Assembly (NCBI RefSeq): GCF_932526225.1
Contig: NC_064035.1
Span: 17,039,969 to 17,103,968 of the forward strand
DNA: 64,000 bases
Source of the DNA: Nematostella vectensis
Lineage: Eukaryota; Cnidaria; Anthozoa; Actiniaria; Edwardsiidae
Reading direction: 5' to 3'
The notes beneath the pieces were generated by a model. That model saw nothing but the letters and a program-made list of their open reading frames with translations. It ran no database searches and was not told the origin of the DNA. Both the position numbers and the translations under genes were made by a program. Positions 62,863 through 64,000 of the stretch are shown one piece after another. Each line of letters begins with the position of its first letter. Position 1 is the stretch's first letter.

Positions 62863-63967
62863 ATGACTGAGAGCGTTTTTTGCAGGAGCAAGGCGTTCAG
62901 AGAGAAAGAGAAGTGTGCGCGGGAAATTCTGCGAGCGAAGAACGAGCACGAACTGATTGGTGATTTAGCCAGGTTTGTGAATGTCCTGATGCAGAACTTC
63001 GAACTTAATTCGGTTCCATGATTTAAACGTAAAGAAATCGTTCTGCTGTAGACCTGATAAAATTATGATTTGCAATTTATTGTATTACGCTTTGAACTTT
63101 ACTTATATTTTGCTCTCCACTGTACTTATGCACTGGTCAATTGAAACCCCCACCCCCATGGTCCCGGGGAAGGGTGGGGGGTTAGACTTTGACCCTGTAC
63201 AAAACTGAGAAAAGCCCACACCCCTTTGGGACAAAACAGCAGTTTAATGCTGTTTTGGGGTAGGGACCCCTTGGGATGTAAACTATAGGCAACTACCCGT
63301 CAACAAGCCATCTGAAATAAGCTTTTTTTTATCTTTTAAAGCCAGAACACTTCAGCGAGTACATTTGTCCCAATTACTATGAAGGTAACAGTTACAAAAA
63401 AAGATGGAAAAATAAATCATCTTCATCTGGCATTATTTTTTTTTAATATTCGTTTTTGCACATGTCGCCGTGCAGCATGCCACATGCTGATACATGGAAT
63501 TGCTTGCTACAGCAGAGTCTCAAGCCAGAAACTAACATGATATTTATGATACTATTCACTTGTTCTGAACCCCCACGGTGGGGATAAGTCTTACATTAAA
63601 AAATGTCAATTCCCCCACCCTCTCGGGACAGATTCTCGTTTAAAAGTGCTTTAAACCCCCACCTTAACCCCACACTTCCCTGGGACCATGGGGGAAATGA
63701 CCAGTGCATTACTTACTTGAATAAAGTAATCCAAAACCGATCGAGCAGAGTGATTGTCATTTATTGCAGGTTGTTTGAAGAAAAGAGCTTCTGTGATGTA
63801 ACGTTTGTTGTCAATGATCAAGAATTCCCTGCACATCTTTCAATTCTGCGCACCAGAGTTCCTCGCTTTTGCCAGCGTTTTGTCCCCCACTTGTTATCGC
63901 CAAATGCTGTGCAATCCTGCATTTGTATCCAGCAGCTAAATCAAGACGAATTTTCTGCATTTTTAAG
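62863..63967 (+). CDS. BTB/POZ domain protein, N-terminal part (runs out of window)
   Basis: Two exons seen: 62863-62972 (MTESVFCRSKAFREKEKCA.. ending LAR) and 63770-63967, joined in phase with acceptor ttgcag and ending at donor gtataa. The second exon opens a BTB fold: FCDVTFVVNDQEFPAHLSIL, then a long helix region with RFCQRFVPHLL, up to EFSAFLR. BTB domains mediate dimerisation and often recruit Cul3. The leading ELIGDLARLFEEKSFCDVTF recalls BTBD8-type proteins, but only about 103 aa are visible, so the subfamily is open. The gene continues to the right. Confidence 0.8.
63129..63708 (-). mobile_element. 580-bp TTA-flanked DNA element (Harbinger-like), copy 2, in BTB intron 1
   Basis: Left end TGCACTGGTCAATTGAAAC with a C-rich block, right end tgggaccatg..TGACCAGTGCA. 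Flanked by TTA on both sides (63126-63128 and 63709-63711). Its interior carries catggaattgcttgctacag, the reverse complement of the marker in copy 1, so it is the same family in the opposite orientation, about 360 bp shorter. It ends 61 bp before BTB exon 2. Confidence 0.8.
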
Positions 63968-64000
63968 GTATAAGTGATAATGATAATATATGGTGTATAT

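Noticed and set aside
63603-63769. Upstream extension of the BTB exon with a Met at 63603
   Set aside because: That part lies in the transposon end and the intron; acceptor ttgcag at 63769 and phase with the exon at 62863 explain the real start.

Overview
The window is eukaryotic nuclear DNA. Its genes are split by many GT-AG introns, there is no operon layout, and more than 19 kb is satellite DNA. The gene set (N-WASP, PHF14, shugoshin, CLIC, MSRB, a mitochondrial alternative oxidase, a bZIP factor and a BTB protein) is that of an animal. Alternative oxidase is kept in cnidarians and some other invertebrates but absent from vertebrates, so a non-bilaterian or invertebrate source, most likely an anthozoan cnidarian, is the best guess. 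That taxonomic call is inference.

Layout. 1-11.2 kb is a minisatellite of a 17-bp unit with a 3,397-bp higher-order period. 12.4-13.2 kb holds a two-exon CLIC-like gene (minus). A 353-bp TTAA-flanked MITE lies at 14.1-14.5 kb. 15.3-20.1 kb is a second satellite, with a 41-bp unit that can form a hairpin. 21.0-25.1 kb is N-WASP/WASL (minus, 11 coding exons). It is head to head with PHF14 (plus, 26 coding exons, 26.2-44.1 kb), whose intron 19 holds a third satellite of about 3.8 kb with a 1,015-bp period. Shugoshin (plus, 9 exons) is at 45.7-49.8 kb, MSRB with a mitochondrial presequence (plus, 5 exons) at 51.2-54.0 kb, and alternative oxidase (minus, 9 exons) at 54.1-58.8 kb. The MSRB and AOX stop codons are only 94 bp apart. 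A bZIP gene (minus, 61.2-61.8 kb plus an upstream exon) and a BTB gene (plus, 62.9 kb, running out of the window) share a short divergent promoter.

Exon models were built by hand from splice sites, phase and remembered family sequence. For WASL, PHF14, shugoshin, MSRB and AOX every exon junction keeps phase and the summed exon lengths give one complete reading frame (534, 769, 349, 168 and 332 aa), which is strong internal support.

Introns and spacers carry many short non-autonomous DNA transposons with readable terminal inverted repeats and often target-site duplications: TTAA, TA, TTA and a 9-bp type. There are also two opposite-facing copies of a tRNA-derived SINE with different tRNA heads on one shared body. 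I found no prokaryote-style defence or biosynthetic system. The least expected signals are the compensatory hairpin variants in the 41-bp satellite, the pattern of CpG decay in the 17-bp satellite, the mixed-head SINE pair, the TTA-flanked element family, and a bZIP gene whose main frame has no visible upstream AUG.
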